Source: Deltaproteobacteria bacterium
GTDB lineage: Bacteria > Desulfobacterota > GWC2-55-46
Reading direction: 5' to 3'
DNA: 64,000 bases
Assembly: GCA_015075075.1 (NCBI GenBank)
Contig: JABTVA010000006.1
Location: 96,082-160,081, forward strand
This document shows, one piece after another, positions 8,931 to 18,512 of the stretch (its first letter is position 1; each line of letters starts with the position of its first letter). The notes below the pieces were generated by a model. The model was not told the origin of the DNA. It searched no databases and worked only from the letters and a program-made list of their open reading frames with translations. The position numbers and the translations under genes were made by a program.

Positions 8931-9548
8931 ATGCGCAAACAGACCAGGGCAGCCGTTTTCGCGGCCATTCTCGCGGTTTTGGTGACCCTTGCGGGCTTGA
9001 ATTACGCCGGGGCGGCGGAGCCCCGGTATTCCTTCAGCCTCAAGACCGCGATGGACACCGTCTCCCGCTGGCCCGACGCTTCCAGGGAAGCTGCGACGGA
9101 GATGATAGGGAAGTACGGCGCCCCTGACGGATTAACAGTGGACATTATTTACTGGAGGAACAGGGGCGAATGGCTTGAGATTACCGTCAGAAGAGAGGGG
9201 GCGCCCCATAATTTCCCGGTGCCCCACGTTGACGTGCTCGAGCAGGTCGTGGCCTATGAGGTCCCGCCGGGGAGATTTAACGACCTCGCCGTATTCGACG
9301 GAAGCGTCGTCGCCGAGCGCACGAGAGGGACCCTTTCTGCCCGGTGCCGGAGCGAGGCCATGAACTATACGGCCCTCAACCTCGCGCACGAAATCATAAC
9401 CGAGGGCATGAGCATCGAGGCTGCACGGGAGAGCTTCGCCTCGATAATGCGAGACCATATGGAGGGGAAGAGGCACCGGTATACGCGCGGCCTGGAGTTC
9501 AGGCTGGAAACGCTTGACGATACAAGGGACCCGGACTTCGCCTTTTGA
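8931..9548 (+). CDS. Secreted hypothetical protein, 205 residues
   Basis: The ATG at 8931 follows GGAGGAGG with ideal spacing, so I prefer it to an upstream ATG at 8910. The N-terminus MRKQTRAAVFAAILAVLVTLAG with a cut near NYAGAAEP is a good Sec signal peptide. The mature part (about 175 residues) is soluble and periplasmic. It starts RYSFSLKTAMDTVSRWPDAS and contains MIGKYGAPDGLTVDIIYWRN and VLEQVVAYEVPPGRFNDLAVFDGSV. I do not recognise a named domain. The segment MNYTALNLAHEIITEGMSIEAA hints at a helical C-terminal half. Function unknown. Confidence 0.75.
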   Translation: MRKQTRAAVFAAILAVLVTLAGLNYAGAAEPRYSFSLKTAMDTVSRWPDASREAATEMIGKYGAPDGLTVDIIYWRNRGEWLEITVRREGAPHNFPVPHVDVLEQVVAYEVPPGRFNDLAVFDGSVVAERTRGTLSARCRSEAMNYTALNLAHEIITEGMSIEAARESFASIMRDHMEGKRHRYTRGLEFRLETLDDTRDPDFAF

Positions 9549-9578
9549 GGCCGGGACCGGGTCCGTCTTCCATTCCGA

Positions 9579-11828
9579 TCAAACTCCGCCGTTCAGGAAC
9601 CTTCCTACCAACGCCATCATCTCCCTTGCCTTGTACGGCTTTGAGATGACGCCTGAAAAGCCGAATTTACCGTAGTCGGACATGACCGGGTCGTCGGAAT
9701 AGCCGCTTGAGACTATCACCTTGGCGGCCGGGTCTATCTCGAGGACGCGGCGGACAGCCTCCTTCCCGCCCATGCCTGCAGGGATGGTAAGGTCCATTAT
9801 CACGAGGTCAAAGCCCCTGCCCTCTGACCTCGCCTCCTTAAAGAGCGCGACCGCCTCGGCCCCGTCCCTTGCCGATTCCACCTCGCATTCCATGCCCTTC
9901 AGCATCTCCCCCAGTGCTTCCCTTATGGTCTCATCGTCGTCCATTACGAGCACCCTGCCCTTATGCGAAGGCGCCTGGAAGGGCTTCATCTCCATGTACG
10001 CACACGCGTCGGGGGACGCCGGGATATAAACGGAGAAGGTAGAGCCCTTTCCCTGCGCGGACTCCACCTCTATGAAGCCCCCGTGGTTCCTTATGACCGA
10101 ATACGCGGCGGCGAGTCCGAGCCCGCTCCCGCCTTCCTTGGTCGTGTAATAAGGGTCGAAGACCTTTTCCACGTCCGCCTCCGGTATTCCCGCGCCACTG
10201 TCTTCCACGCGGATGCACACGTGCGGCGAGCCGAGCGGACGGTCCTTGGCTGATGAGGCGTTGGACGCGCTCACTTTTATCAATCCGCCGGAGGGCATGG
10301 CCTCGTCTGCGTTGACGATCATGTTCTGGATGGCCTGCGAGAGCATACCCTCGTCCGCCTCTATGGGCAGGAGGCCGGGAGCTATCGAGAACTCGCATTT
10401 CGATTTGGAGCCTGCGGTAACGAACGAGCACCAGTCGGCTATTACGTTTTCAAGGAAGAGCGTGCTCTTTACCGGCGCCCCTCCCTTTGAGAACGTAAGG
10501 AACTGGCGCACCAGCCGCTTGGCCTCGTTGCAGGCCTTTTCCGCCTCCTTCAGCCGCCCGGACACCTTCTCGTCAGGCCCGTAAAAGAGCGCGAGCGAGA
10601 CGTTTCCGATTATCCCGGTGAGGAGGTTATTGAAGTCGTGGGCTATGCCGCCCGCGAGCCTGCCGAGTGATTCGAGCTTCTGCGACTTGATGAACTCGGC
10701 CTCAAGCCCCTTCCTCAAGGTGATGTCCTTGACCGTTGCGCAGTAGTTGAGGATATTGCCGTCCGGGCCGGTTATGGCGAAAGGGCTTATGATGACAGGG
10801 AAGAGGCTTCCGTCCTTTCTCCTGAAGACTAACTCATAATCGCCCTCTTTCCCGGCCTCAAGGTCTGAAAAGGCCGCCTCTATCCTGGGCAGCTCCTCCT
10901 CGGGCCAGTACGGCATCGGGGCCTTTCTCCCGGCAAGCTCGTCTTTTTCGAATCCAACCATATTGAAAAAGGCCGGGTTCCCGTCCACGAACCTGCGTTC
11001 GCCGTCGAACATGCTGAAGCCGTCGTGCATGGACCTTATGAGGCTCTCGGTGCGGTTCTTGCTGTCGATAAGGGCCTTTTCGTATTCAATCCTGTCGCTT
11101 ATGTCCCTGAAGATGCCGAGTATGCGCCCGCCCTCGCCGAACGAGAGCGGGGCCGCGCTTATACGGACGTTTACTATCGTGCCGTCTTTCCTTATTGCCT
11201 CCCCGTCATAGTCGGCGGCCCTGCCCTTTACCGAGTGGGCGGCGAACTTGCCCCTGTATTCCTCGGCCTTTCCGGGCGGGTGGAGCTTTGATTGGTGCAT
11301 CCCGATAAGCTCTTCCCTCGTCCTACCGATGAGCACCTCGGCCTGCTTATTGGCGTCTACAATGAAGCCGGTCTCGATATCGGCGAGTAAGGCGGCGTCA
11401 TTGAGGTTTTCGAAGAGGTGCCTGTACTTCTCCTCCGAGACCCGGAGACGCTCCTCGGCCATCCTGTAATCGGTTATGTCCCTGGCCATGACCACGGCCC
11501 CGGCTATGGCCCCGTCGTAGTCGAGATAGGGGTAGTACGTGACGTTCATGAACCTCCGGCCAGCCTCCCGGAAGGTGAACCATGCCCTGTAATTTATGAC
11601 CTCTCCGGCAAAGCAGCGGTCCAGGTAGTCTTTTACGAAATTCTTGAATACGGCATCGCCGAGGAGCTCCGGGACCTTATGCCCTACGATCTCCTCCCTG
11701 CTCTTTCCGTGGGCCTTCAAATACGCGTAGCTTACTACAAGGTATTCGTAATTCCTGCCGACTATCGAGATATGGTCCGGGGAAGGGGAGATGAACCGCT
11801 CGTAAAACCTGAGGAATTCCTGTGGCAT
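9579..11828 (-). CDS. Multi-PAS hybrid sensor histidine kinase with C-terminal receiver
   Basis: Soluble signalling kinase of 749 residues with no membrane segment. Three PAS domains lie at about 1-125, 130-250 and 255-375; the first two PAS-PAC units are marked by MNVTYYPYLDYDGAIAGAV and ILGIFRDISDR. The HisKA box with phospho-acceptor is LGRLAGGIAHDFNNLL (about 385-400). The HATPase domain shows NMIVNADEA, VEDSGAGIPE and YYTTKEGGSGLGLA. A receiver from about 625 has VLVMDDDETIREALG, phospho-Asp in LVIMDLTIPAGMGG and the Lys in ISKPYKA. This is the NtrB-like hybrid type common in sediment bacteria. The start at 11826-11828 has AGGAGAAG upstream. It is monocistronic, so its partner and signal are unknown. 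Confidence 0.92.
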   Translation of the reverse strand: MPQEFLRFYERFISPSPDHISIVGRNYEYLVVSYAYLKAHGKSREEIVGHKVPELLGDAVFKNFVKDYLDRCFAGEVINYRAWFTFREAGRRFMNVTYYPYLDYDGAIAGAVVMARDITDYRMAEERLRVSEEKYRHLFENLNDAALLADIETGFIVDANKQAEVLIGRTREELIGMHQSKLHPPGKAEEYRGKFAAHSVKGRAADYDGEAIRKDGTIVNVRISAAPLSFGEGGRILGIFRDISDRIEYEKALIDSKNRTESLIRSMHDGFSMFDGERRFVDGNPAFFNMVGFEKDELAGRKAPMPYWPEEELPRIEAAFSDLEAGKEGDYELVFRRKDGSLFPVIISPFAITGPDGNILNYCATVKDITLRKGLEAEFIKSQKLESLGRLAGGIAHDFNNLLTGIIGNVSLALFYGPDEKVSGRLKEAEKACNEAKRLVRQFLTFSKGGAPVKSTLFLENVIADWCSFVTAGSKSKCEFSIAPGLLPIEADEGMLSQAIQNMIVNADEAMPSGGLIKVSASNASSAKDRPLGSPHVCIRVEDSGAGIPEADVEKVFDPYYTTKEGGSGLGLAAAYSVIRNHGGFIEVESAQGKGSTFSVYIPASPDACAYMEMKPFQAPSHKGRVLVMDDDETIREALGEMLKGMECEVESARDGAEAVALFKEARSEGRGFDLVIMDLTIPAGMGGKEAVRRVLEIDPAAKVIVSSGYSDDPVMSDYGKFGFSGVISKPYKAREMMALVGRFLNGGV

Positions 11829-12055
11829 ACGGCTTCTCCTGATGGCTTTTGGAGAGGATTGGGACCACGGGTTTTAAATCACTTGGCATACCCTGTTGGC
11901 ACCATCCCCGGACAGGCGGCAACTCCCATCCAGCACTGGAATTATATCACAACCGTAACAACCCTGTCATCCGCTAAAGGCCCTGGCAGGGCGCAGCGCT
12001 CCGGGACTTCGGCTATAATCGCAAATAGCTGATTTCTCAAAAAAGCAAAATCTCA

Positions 12056-12190
12056 GGGTGCTCAAAAAGCTCCAGCTGCGAGGCCCCAGTTGGAACAGGG
12101 GAACTGGGAATGAGGCGTACTTTTCGTGTACGCCGGAGTGTCAAGCGACGTAGCCTTCGACGCAGATGGACTTTTTCAGCAGCCTGCTAA
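12056..12190. repeat. Family A MITE-like repeat, copy 1
   Basis: About 130 bp, bounded by 'gggtgctcaaaaagc' and 'tttttcagcagcctgctaa', whose outer parts are imperfect inverted repeats (aggctgct[c/g]aaaaa). The centre holds the hairpin GGCGTAC-ttttcgt-GTACGCC. It matches 50917-51051 closely, and 34497-34620 and 50109-50228 more loosely. It ends about 25 bp before the tusA start and may carry its leader. Confidence 0.75.
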
Positions 12191-12215
12191 GCCGTTCGGA
12201 AAAAGAGAGGGTATC

Positions 12216-12452
12216 ATGGAAGAGTTTGCTCCTGACAAGACCCTTGACGCAAGGGGCTTAAGCTGTCCCATGCCGTCCGTAAAGACGGCCCTGGCGCTCG
12301 AAGGGATGGTCCCGGGGCAGGTGCTCCTGGTGCTTACGGACGACCCTGTCTCCCAGAAAGAGCTGCCTCTCTGGGCCGAAGCGACCGGCAACAAGCTCCT
12401 GGCCCTGGACCGGGAGGAGAAGACCATCAGGATATTCCTCAGGAAGGGATGA
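12216..12452 (+). CDS. TusA-family sulfur carrier
   Basis: A 78-residue sulfurtransferase of the TusA/SirA/YedF family. The conserved N-terminal motif LDARGLSCPMPSVKTALAL places the persulfide-carrying Cys at residue 17 in the CPxP loop. The rest follows the two-layer alpha/beta fold (GQVLLVLTDDPVSQKELPLWA). The start at 12216 follows AGAGAGG; an upstream reading from 12126 lies in the family A repeat and is rejected. TusA proteins pass sulfur for tRNA thiolation, molybdenum cofactor or sulfur oxidation. The nearby gene gives no hint which, though this window carries several molybdenum-cofactor genes. Overlaps the next gene by 4 bp. Confidence 0.9.
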   Translation: MEEFAPDKTLDARGLSCPMPSVKTALALEGMVPGQVLLVLTDDPVSQKELPLWAEATGNKLLALDREEKTIRIFLRKG

Positions 12453-13243
12453 CCGGGATGGCGAAGGTCTACCACCTCGATCTTGACAGGAAGGCGATAA
12501 AGGGCGCCGCCATCGCGCTCCTCCCGGGCGACCCCGGGAGAACAAGGCCCATAGCCGAGGCCGTTTCCCGGGCCTACGGCACCGATTTCTCCCTCATCGC
12601 ATCCAGGCGCGAGTTCACGACCTGCCTTACGGAGGCCCTCGGCAGGAAGGTGCTCGTAACCTCCACGGGCATAGGCGGCCCGTCCACATCCATAGCAATC
12701 GACGAGCTCGCCCAATTGGGCGTCACCCATTTCATACGCGTCGGCACGACCGGGGCCATACAGGACGATATAAAGAACGGGGACTGCGTAATAACCACGG
12801 GCTCGGTCCGCCTCGACGGCGCGTCCACGCACTACGCCCCCATCGAATACCCGGCTGTCGCGGATTTTTCCATAGTGGCGGCCCTCGTCCTCGGCGCGAA
12901 AGAGGCCGGCGTCCGGTTCCATGTGGGCGTGACAGCCTCGTCCGACACCTTCTACCCCGGCGAGGAGAGGTCAGACTCCTTCATGAAGTACAAGCTCCGG
13001 AGGTTCAGGGGCGCTACGAGGGAATGGAAGGCGCTCCATGTGCTCAACTACGAGATGGAGTCCTCGACCCTTCTTACGGTTACCTCTGCCCTGGGGTTAA
13101 GGGGCGGCTGCGTGACCGGGGTCGTGAACAGGGGCAGCACCGGGAAGATAACCGCGAACGCGCTCCGGACCGGCACGGAGAACGCGGTCAGGACAGCGGT
13201 TGCCGCAATAGGGTTCTTTCTCGAAGACGGATACGGCGTCTGA
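12449..13243 (+). CDS. udp: Uridine phosphorylase
   Basis: Phosphorolysis of uridine to uracil and ribose-1-phosphate, in pyrimidine salvage. At 264 residues it has the PNP_UDP_1 fold. It shows the phosphate loop LPGDPGRTRPIAEAV (about 26-40), TSTGIGGPSTSIAIDEL (about 70-86), the GTTGAIQ loop, and a ribose-site stretch LNYEMESSTLLT near 210. FYPGEERSDSFM and the larger uridine-type insert favour Udp over purine phosphorylases. ATGA overlap with tusA implies translational coupling. Together with the nucleoside transporter at 627-1826 the organism can probably scavenge nucleosides. Confidence 0.9.
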   Translation: MTGMAKVYHLDLDRKAIKGAAIALLPGDPGRTRPIAEAVSRAYGTDFSLIASRREFTTCLTEALGRKVLVTSTGIGGPSTSIAIDELAQLGVTHFIRVGTTGAIQDDIKNGDCVITTGSVRLDGASTHYAPIEYPAVADFSIVAALVLGAKEAGVRFHVGVTASSDTFYPGEERSDSFMKYKLRRFRGATREWKALHVLNYEMESSTLLTVTSALGLRGGCVTGVVNRGSTGKITANALRTGTENAVRTAVAAIGFFLEDGYGV

Positions 13244-13379
13244 AAAGCTCACGGGCCTTAAGAGTCCTGCTTTAGCAGCTTGCTGAAACTCCGTGATGTC
13301 AGGGAGTGGGCCCAGGACGAGATAGTCCTCGCCCCTCCCGGAAGGGCTGAAGACAGCTCAGGATGAGGTCATAGAGAAT

Positions 13380-14050
13380 AATAGCGGGCAAAACGGAAAA
13401 CCCGCGCGGGGATACGGGGCCTTAACAAGTCTTACGCGCAGGGCAGCCATTCCGGTCCCTCAGGTAGAACCTCGATATCGAAAATGCCGGGTTTATGGCG
13501 CTCATGGGCCCCTCGGGCTCGGGGAAGAGCACGCTACTTAACCTCATAGCCGGAATAGACCGGCCTGACAGCGGCACGATCGAGATGGGCGGCACGAGGA
13601 CCATCTCTCGCCGAGTCCGAGCTCGCCTCCTGGCGCTCGGACCACGTAGGCTTCATATTCCAGTTCTACAATCTCATGCCGGTCTTACCGCGCTTGAGAA
13701 CGTCGAGCTTCCGCTCCTCCTTAAGGACATGCCCCGGAAAGAGAGGCGCGAGAGGGCCGGGATGCTCCTCGGGCTCGTGGGCCTCGCCGAGCGCCTGGAC
13801 CATTACCCCGGCGAGCTCTCGGGCGGGGAGCAGCAGAGGGTCGCCATATCGAGGGCCATGGTCACGGACCCGACCATACTCGTGGCGGACGAGCCGACCG
13901 GCGACCTTGACATGGAATCCGCGGAAGAGGTGCTGCGCCTCATGGAGAGGCTCAACATGGAATTCGGGAAGACCATAATACTGGTCACGCACGACCCCAA
14001 GGCCGCCGGGAGGGCGCGCACCGTAAGGCGCCTCGAAAAGATTACCTCAA
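13380..14050 (+). CDS. LolD/MacB-like ABC transporter ATPase, frame-broken at the N-terminus
   Basis: ATPase of about 220 residues for an FtsX-type permease pair. Joined frames give [30 protein letters not shown] (Walker A), [20 protein letters not shown], then [17 protein letters not shown], the signature [16 protein letters not shown], Walker [13 protein letters not shown], and [13 protein letters not shown]. The N-terminal 30 residues and the part around 13610-13670 are in other frames because of one-base shifts. The LSGGEQQR signature and ADEPTGDLD are characteristic of LolD, MacB and FtsE. The start is not determined. Confidence 0.78.
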
Positions 14051-15190
14051 TGCCTGCTCGTCTTGCTCCCTCTTTAGAAACGCCTTCCGCCACAGGCTCC
14101 GCACCATGCTCACAGTCCTCAACGCCGCAAATCCGCTATACTATCCTTCGGGCTCCTCCGGACGGTAGTGGACGCCTGGTACGCGGGGGTAGAGGCCTCG
14201 GCGGCCAACCGGCTCATAACCCGGAACGCCATCTCACTCTCCTTTTCGCTCCCTCTCTCATATTACGAGAAGATACGCCAGGTCGACGGGGTCGAGAAGC
14301 TCTCTTACGGCAACTGGTTCGGCGGCGTATACGGGGACGAGCGGAAGTTCTTCGCGAACTTCGCGATGCAGGCGGAAAGCCACCTCAACATAGTGACCGA
14401 GCTCGTCCTCTCCCCCGGGGACAAGGCCGCGTACCTGAAAGACAGGAAAGGCGCGATAGCCGGGCAAAAGCTCGCCGAAAGGTTCGGCTGGGATATCGGA
14501 GATACCATAACGCTCAAAGGCACGGTCTTCTCAGGCGACTGGGACTTTACGCTCAAAGGCATATACAGGGGGCGGGACGACACCGTTGACGAGAGCCTTT
14601 TTTTCTTCCACTGGGAATACCTGAACGAGACCCTTGAGGCGCAGAGCCGATGAGGGCCGGAAGGGTGGGCTTCTACCTCGCGGAGATCGAAAGGCCAGAG
14701 CTCGCGGCCGTTGTCTCGGGCCGCATAGACTCGCTCTTCGAGAACTCCCTTGCGGAGACGCTCACCGGGGACCGAGCGCTCAACGGATGAGTTTCGTAAG
14801 CATGACGGAGGCGATAATGACCGCGATCCGGCTCGTCTCGGTGGTGGTCATATTCATAATCATGGCGGTCGTGGCGAACGATGCGTATTGCTGTCGAGCG
14901 CGCGGGCAGGTTCGCGGTCATGAAGGCTGGGTTCGGCGCCGGGCATATAACCCTCCTCGTATTGGAGAATCGCTCGCCATCGCCGCCCTGGCGGCGCCGT
15001 ACGTAGGCCGCCCTCACCCTTCCCCGCCGCCTCTTTTTCATGGGCCGAACTCGGGCGGTGCTCCGGTATTCATCATAAAGCCCGCGACCTTCTGGCTGGA
15101 CGCGGCAGCCGCCTGATAGTCGCCGCCGCAGCGCGGTCGTCCCCATACAGGGCCCTCGACCGTCCCGCAACCGCCGCCCTGGAAGGGTAG
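14051..15190 (+). CDS. FtsX/MacB-type ABC permease 1, frame-broken
   Basis: About 380 residues when frames are joined. The N-terminal segment reads [15 protein letters not shown] in pieces, then [20 protein letters not shown] and a long periplasmic MacB_PCD domain, intact from 14168 to 14653 ([23 protein letters not shown]). It ends with [27 protein letters not shown] and a broken FtsX domain ([16 protein letters not shown]). The stop TAG is 15188-15190. Multiple shifts lie at 14060-14160, near 14650, 14790 and 14880-15180. With the ATPase and a second permease it forms a lipoprotein-releasing or efflux-type exporter. Substrate unknown. Confidence 0.7.
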
Positions 15191-15197
15191 TATAGCG

Positions 15198-16353
15198 ATG
15201 CCTGTACCGCTCATACACAGCCCCTCAGTCGCTCCGCACAGAAAGCTCACGACGGCCCTCACCGCCGGCAGCCCCCTCGTCGTCTCGTCTCGCCGCGATA
15301 ACGATGCTGTGCAGATCGAGGCTAAGCTCATCGAGACCGGCTCGAAAGATAATATGATAGTCGTAAGGAAGGGTGCGCCCTCAGAGGTCCAGAGCACGAT
15401 AACCCGCGACCAGCCGCCGCAAATCGGTCCTCCCCGGGGTCCTGACAGGCCCCGGCGGGATGAGGCTTGCCGCAAAAGAGATAGTCGTCCTCATCTCGCT
15501 ACAGAAGCGCGGCACCGAAAGCCCCTCCAACGTGGTCATACGGGGGATATCGCCCGTTTCTTTCGGACTCAGGCCGCAGGCAAGGCTCGTCCAAGGCAGG
15601 ATGCCGAGGCCCGGCACCTACGAGATAATATCCGGGAAGGCGGTCTCAGCCAGGTTCAAGGGGGCGGGCATGGGGGAAAAGCTCTCATTCGCGATGAGGG
15701 AGTGGACGATCGTCGGCATATTCGACGCAGGCGCCACCGGGTTCTCCTCCGAGATATGGGGCGACGCCGACTCCCTCATGCAGGCCTTCAGACGCCCACT
15801 CTACTCATCAGTTGTCTTCAGGATGGAAGACCCGGAAAGGCTCGGTTCCATAAAGGCCGCGATAGAGGACGACCCCAGGCTCAGCCTCGACGCCAAGCTG
15901 GAGACGGACTTCTACTCGGAACAGTCCAGGGCCCTCTCCCTATTCCTCAAGGTGCTCGGCACAACTCTCACGGCCATATTCTCAATAGGGGCCATAATCG
16001 GGGCCGTGATAACGATGTACTCGGCTGTGGCCGGGAGGGTCGGAGAGATCGGGACGCTCCGCGCCCTCGGCTTCGGCAGGACGAGCATACTCGCGGCCTT
16101 CCTCGCCGAGTCGCTCCTTACAGGCCTCGCGGGAGGGGCAATCGGCCTCCTTGCAGCATCGTTCCTCCGCTTCCTCTCGTTCTCCACCCTCAACTTCCAG
16201 ACCTTCTCGGAGCTGGCATTCTCGTTCACCCTCACCCTGAGGACAGCCGTACTCTCCCTGACCGTAGCGCTCGTCATGGGCCTCGCAGGAGGGCTCCTGC
16301 CGGCCATCAAAGCCTCAAGGATGAAGATAACGGACGCGCTCCGGACCGGATAG
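15198..16353 (+). CDS. FtsX/MacB-type ABC permease 2, N-terminal half frame-broken
   Basis: About 385 residues. The N-terminus MPVPLIHS...KLTTALTAGS, then LIETGSKDNMIVVRKGAPSE, is legible across shifts; from 15460 the frame is intact. It contains the periplasmic domain (IRGISPVSFGLRPQARLVQG, WTIVGIFDAGATGFSSEIWG) and a C-terminal FtsX domain. That domain has three membrane segments and the family motif VGEIGTLRALGFGRTSILAAF, and ends GLLPAIKASRMKITDALRTG. Having two homologous permeases downstream of one ATPase is the usual arrangement of this ABC group. The ATG lies 7 bp after the stop of permease 1. Confidence 0.82.
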
Positions 16354-16367
16354 GCCGGCAAGACTTC

Positions 16368-16404
16368 TTGAGAGGACCTTTTTTGTAAAACGGGTCCTTC
16401 TCAA
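16368..16404. terminator. Possible bidirectional terminator between converging operons
   Basis: TTGAGAGGACC and GGTCCTTCTCAA form an 11-12 bp stem with one bulge and an A/T loop containing six Ts. It sits between the stop of permease 2 and the end of the Ehr operon, where converging transcripts must end. There is no external T-run, so confidence is limited. Confidence 0.35.
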
Positions 16405-16420
16405 ACCCGGGCCGGACCCG

Positions 16421-16930
16421 CTATCCTTCGATCACACGGAGCAGGCCGTTCAGTATGTCCGAGGGGGTCGGGGGGCAGCCGTGTATGTACGCATCCACGG
16501 AAAGGACGCTCCCCACCCCGCCGAGCGAGGCGTAGGAGCTGCCGAAGACGCCGCCGTTATAGCCGCAGTCCCCCACGGCCACAACCAGCTTTGGCGACGG
16601 CATTGCGTCGTAGGTCCTCCGAAGCGGAACCTCCATGTTCCTTGAGACCGGCCCTGTGACGAGGAGGATGTCCGCGAACCTCGGGGAGGCGGTGAAGCTT
16701 ATGCCGAAGCGTTCCGCGTCGTACACCGGGTTGCATGTCGCGCTTATCTCGAGCTCGCACCCGTTGCAGGAGCCAGCGTCGACCAGCCTGATTGCGGCGC
16801 TCCGCCTGAAACGCTTCCTTACGGCCTTTTCAAGACCGGCCCCGGCGAGAGTGACTTTCGCCTCCTCTGCCGGGTCCAGCGGCTCGGTGACAATCCCGGT
16901 CCTGAATATCTGGTGCAGTATCTTCAGCAT
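16421..16930 (-). CDS. Ehr complex small subunit (HyfI/NuoB-like)
   Basis: Iron-sulfur subunit of 169 residues that would face the large subunit. All four ligands for a proximal [4Fe-4S] cluster are present: C55 and C58 in GSCNGCELE, C122 in GDCGYNGG and C152 in HGCPPTP. It lacks the extra domains of uptake hydrogenase small subunits, so it is of the complex I / group 4 type. It is the last gene of the six-gene operon, starting 10 bp after the large-subunit stop. An intact cluster beside a large subunit without metal ligands suggests the pair still moves electrons or docks a partner but does not turn over H2. Confidence 0.9.
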   Translation of the reverse strand: MLKILHQIFRTGIVTEPLDPAEEAKVTLAGAGLEKAVRKRFRRSAAIRLVDAGSCNGCELEISATCNPVYDAERFGISFTASPRFADILLVTGPVSRNMEVPLRRTYDAMPSPKLVVAVGDCGYNGGVFGSSYASLGGVGSVLSVDAYIHGCPPTPSDILNGLLRVIEG

Positions 16931-16940
16931 GGCTTAAGCC

Positions 16941-18512
16941 TCAAAGGTCGTGACCCGAATATGACTGGTTGAAGCTCTTGTTGCAGAGCGGGAAATCCGG
17001 GACTATGTTTCCCTTTACGGCCTGCTCAAGCGCAACCCAGTTCATGGTCGATGGGTCGCGGACCATGCAGCGGTTAATGCCCCCTCCGGGCGCGCACTGC
17101 ACCCAGTAGATGATCTCGCCCCGCCAGCCTTCGACCACGGAGAACCCGGACAGGCCCGAGAGCGGCCCGGACCACCCGGCCCGGACGCTCCCCTCCGGCA
17201 TCTCCCTTATAAGCTCGCGTATGAGCCTCGACGATTCCCTGACCTCCTCTACCCTGACCCATGCCCTGGCGTGGACGTCGCCCGAAGAGAGCGCCGGGAC
17301 AGTCGGCGGGAACTTGTCATAAGGGGGGAAGGGGTTCTCTATCCTGGCGTCCAGCCTCTGCCCGCTCGCCCGCGCCGTGAAGCCCACGACGCCGAGGGCC
17401 TTTGCCGCATCCGGCTCCAGCACGCCGGCGCCGTATATCCTGTCCTCGACAGAGGGGTTGTCCTCGTATATCCTGACCAGCCTCTCGAACTCGATTGAAA
17501 GGACGTGCAGGTCGTCGATGATTGCGACGAACGCGTCGTCGGACAGGTCCGCCGCTACGCCCCCGAGCGCGATGCCGTCCATCATGAGCCTGTGGCCGAA
17601 GACCTTCCGGTTGGTCCTCAGGACCCGCTCGCGGAGAGTCGCGAACTGGCAGTGCAGGAACGTGAACGCGATGTCGTTGCAGATGGCCCCTATGTCGCCC
17701 AGGTGGTTCGTTATCCTCTCCCTTTCGAGCATGATCGCCCTCAGGTGCCCGGCCCTGGGCGGCGGCACGCAGCCTGAGGCCGCTTCAACGGCCATGCAGA
17801 AGGCAATCGCGTGCGCGACCGTCGAGTCCCCCGACACCCTGGCGGCCAGCCTTGCCGCCTCCTCCCAGCCCAGGGCCTCGAAACGCTTTTCTATGCCCTT
17901 GTGGACATAGCCGAGCTTCTCCTCGAGGTTTATTATGTCCTCGCCAACGGCCTGGAACCTGAAATGTCCCGGCTCTATGATGCCTGCGTGCACCGGGCCG
18001 ACCGGTATCTCGAAAACCCCCTCGCCCTCGGCCGACACCCACCTGTAGGTCCCCTCCACGCGCCCGAGGGGCTTCGTCCCGTCAAACGACTTCCTCAGGG
18101 GGAAAACGCCCTCGGGCCAGTCCTCGTGCCTTATCCACGGCCTCGGGTCAGGGTGGCCGTCAGGCTTGAGCCCCATGAGGCTTGCGATCTGCCGTTCCAT
18201 GCGGTACGCCGCCGGGAAGTGCCTGGTGAGCGTCGGGAATGCCGGGTCGTCCGGGGGGAGGAGGGACTTGATTACGATATGGTCGCGCCCCTCGATATAC
18301 GCGGCATATACCCCGAAGCCCCGGCCGAACAAGGTCTCGTCAGAGGCCCATTCGGCTGCGAGCCTGAAGCCCGCGGCCTTGAGTATCTTCCCCGCGTCGG
18401 AGAAAAAGCCGGACGGCACCTCGCAGGCCGCGGCCCCGCAGACCGAGGCGTCCATCGAGACGGCGCACCTTTCAAGCAGCTGCTTGAGTATGTCGTTGAG
18501 CTTCCCGTTCAT
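16941..18512 (-). CDS. Ehr complex large subunit (HyfG/NuoCD-like) without NiFe ligands
   Basis: 523 residues: an N-terminal NuoC-like 30-kDa domain (about 1-130, DGHPDPRPWIRHEDWPEGVF) fused to a NuoD/HyfG-like domain (EGVFEIPVGPVHAGIIEPGHFRF). In catalytic NiFe hydrogenases the metal is held by RxCGxCxxxH and DPCxxC. Here the first motif reads RVSGDSTVAH (225-234), with both cysteines replaced. The tail reads DFPLCNKSFNQSYSGHDL (506-523), with a single Cys510 in the second region. This is the hallmark of energy-converting hydrogenase-related (Ehr) complexes. ATGA overlap with the preceding gene fixes the start at 18512; a reading from 18545 is rejected. Confidence 0.92.
   Translation of the reverse strand: MNGKLNDILKQLLERCAVSMDASVCGAAACEVPSGFFSDAGKILKAAGFRLAAEWASDETLFGRGFGVYAAYIEGRDHIVIKSLLPPDDPAFPTLTRHFPAAYRMERQIASLMGLKPDGHPDPRPWIRHEDWPEGVFPLRKSFDGTKPLGRVEGTYRWVSAEGEGVFEIPVGPVHAGIIEPGHFRFQAVGEDIINLEEKLGYVHKGIEKRFEALGWEEAARLAARVSGDSTVAHAIAFCMAVEAASGCVPPPRAGHLRAIMLERERITNHLGDIGAICNDIAFTFLHCQFATLRERVLRTNRKVFGHRLMMDGIALGGVAADLSDDAFVAIIDDLHVLSIEFERLVRIYEDNPSVEDRIYGAGVLEPDAAKALGVVGFTARASGQRLDARIENPFPPYDKFPPTVPALSSGDVHARAWVRVEEVRESSRLIRELIREMPEGSVRAGWSGPLSGLSGFSVVEGWRGEIIYWVQCAPGGGINRCMVRDPSTMNWVALEQAVKGNIVPDFPLCNKSFNQSYSGHDL

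Noticed and set aside
14673..16388. Long open frames on either strand over the ABC permease genes (for example 15198-16388 on the plus strand, 14673-15218 on the minus strand)
   Set aside because: They are composition-driven shadows: very rich in Arg, Pro and Gly, with no domain sense. The real proteins are the FtsX-type permeases in other frames.
16941..18512. Catalytic NiFe hydrogenase large subunit
   Set aside because: Both cysteine pairs needed for the NiFe site are missing, so the Ehr assignment is preferred.
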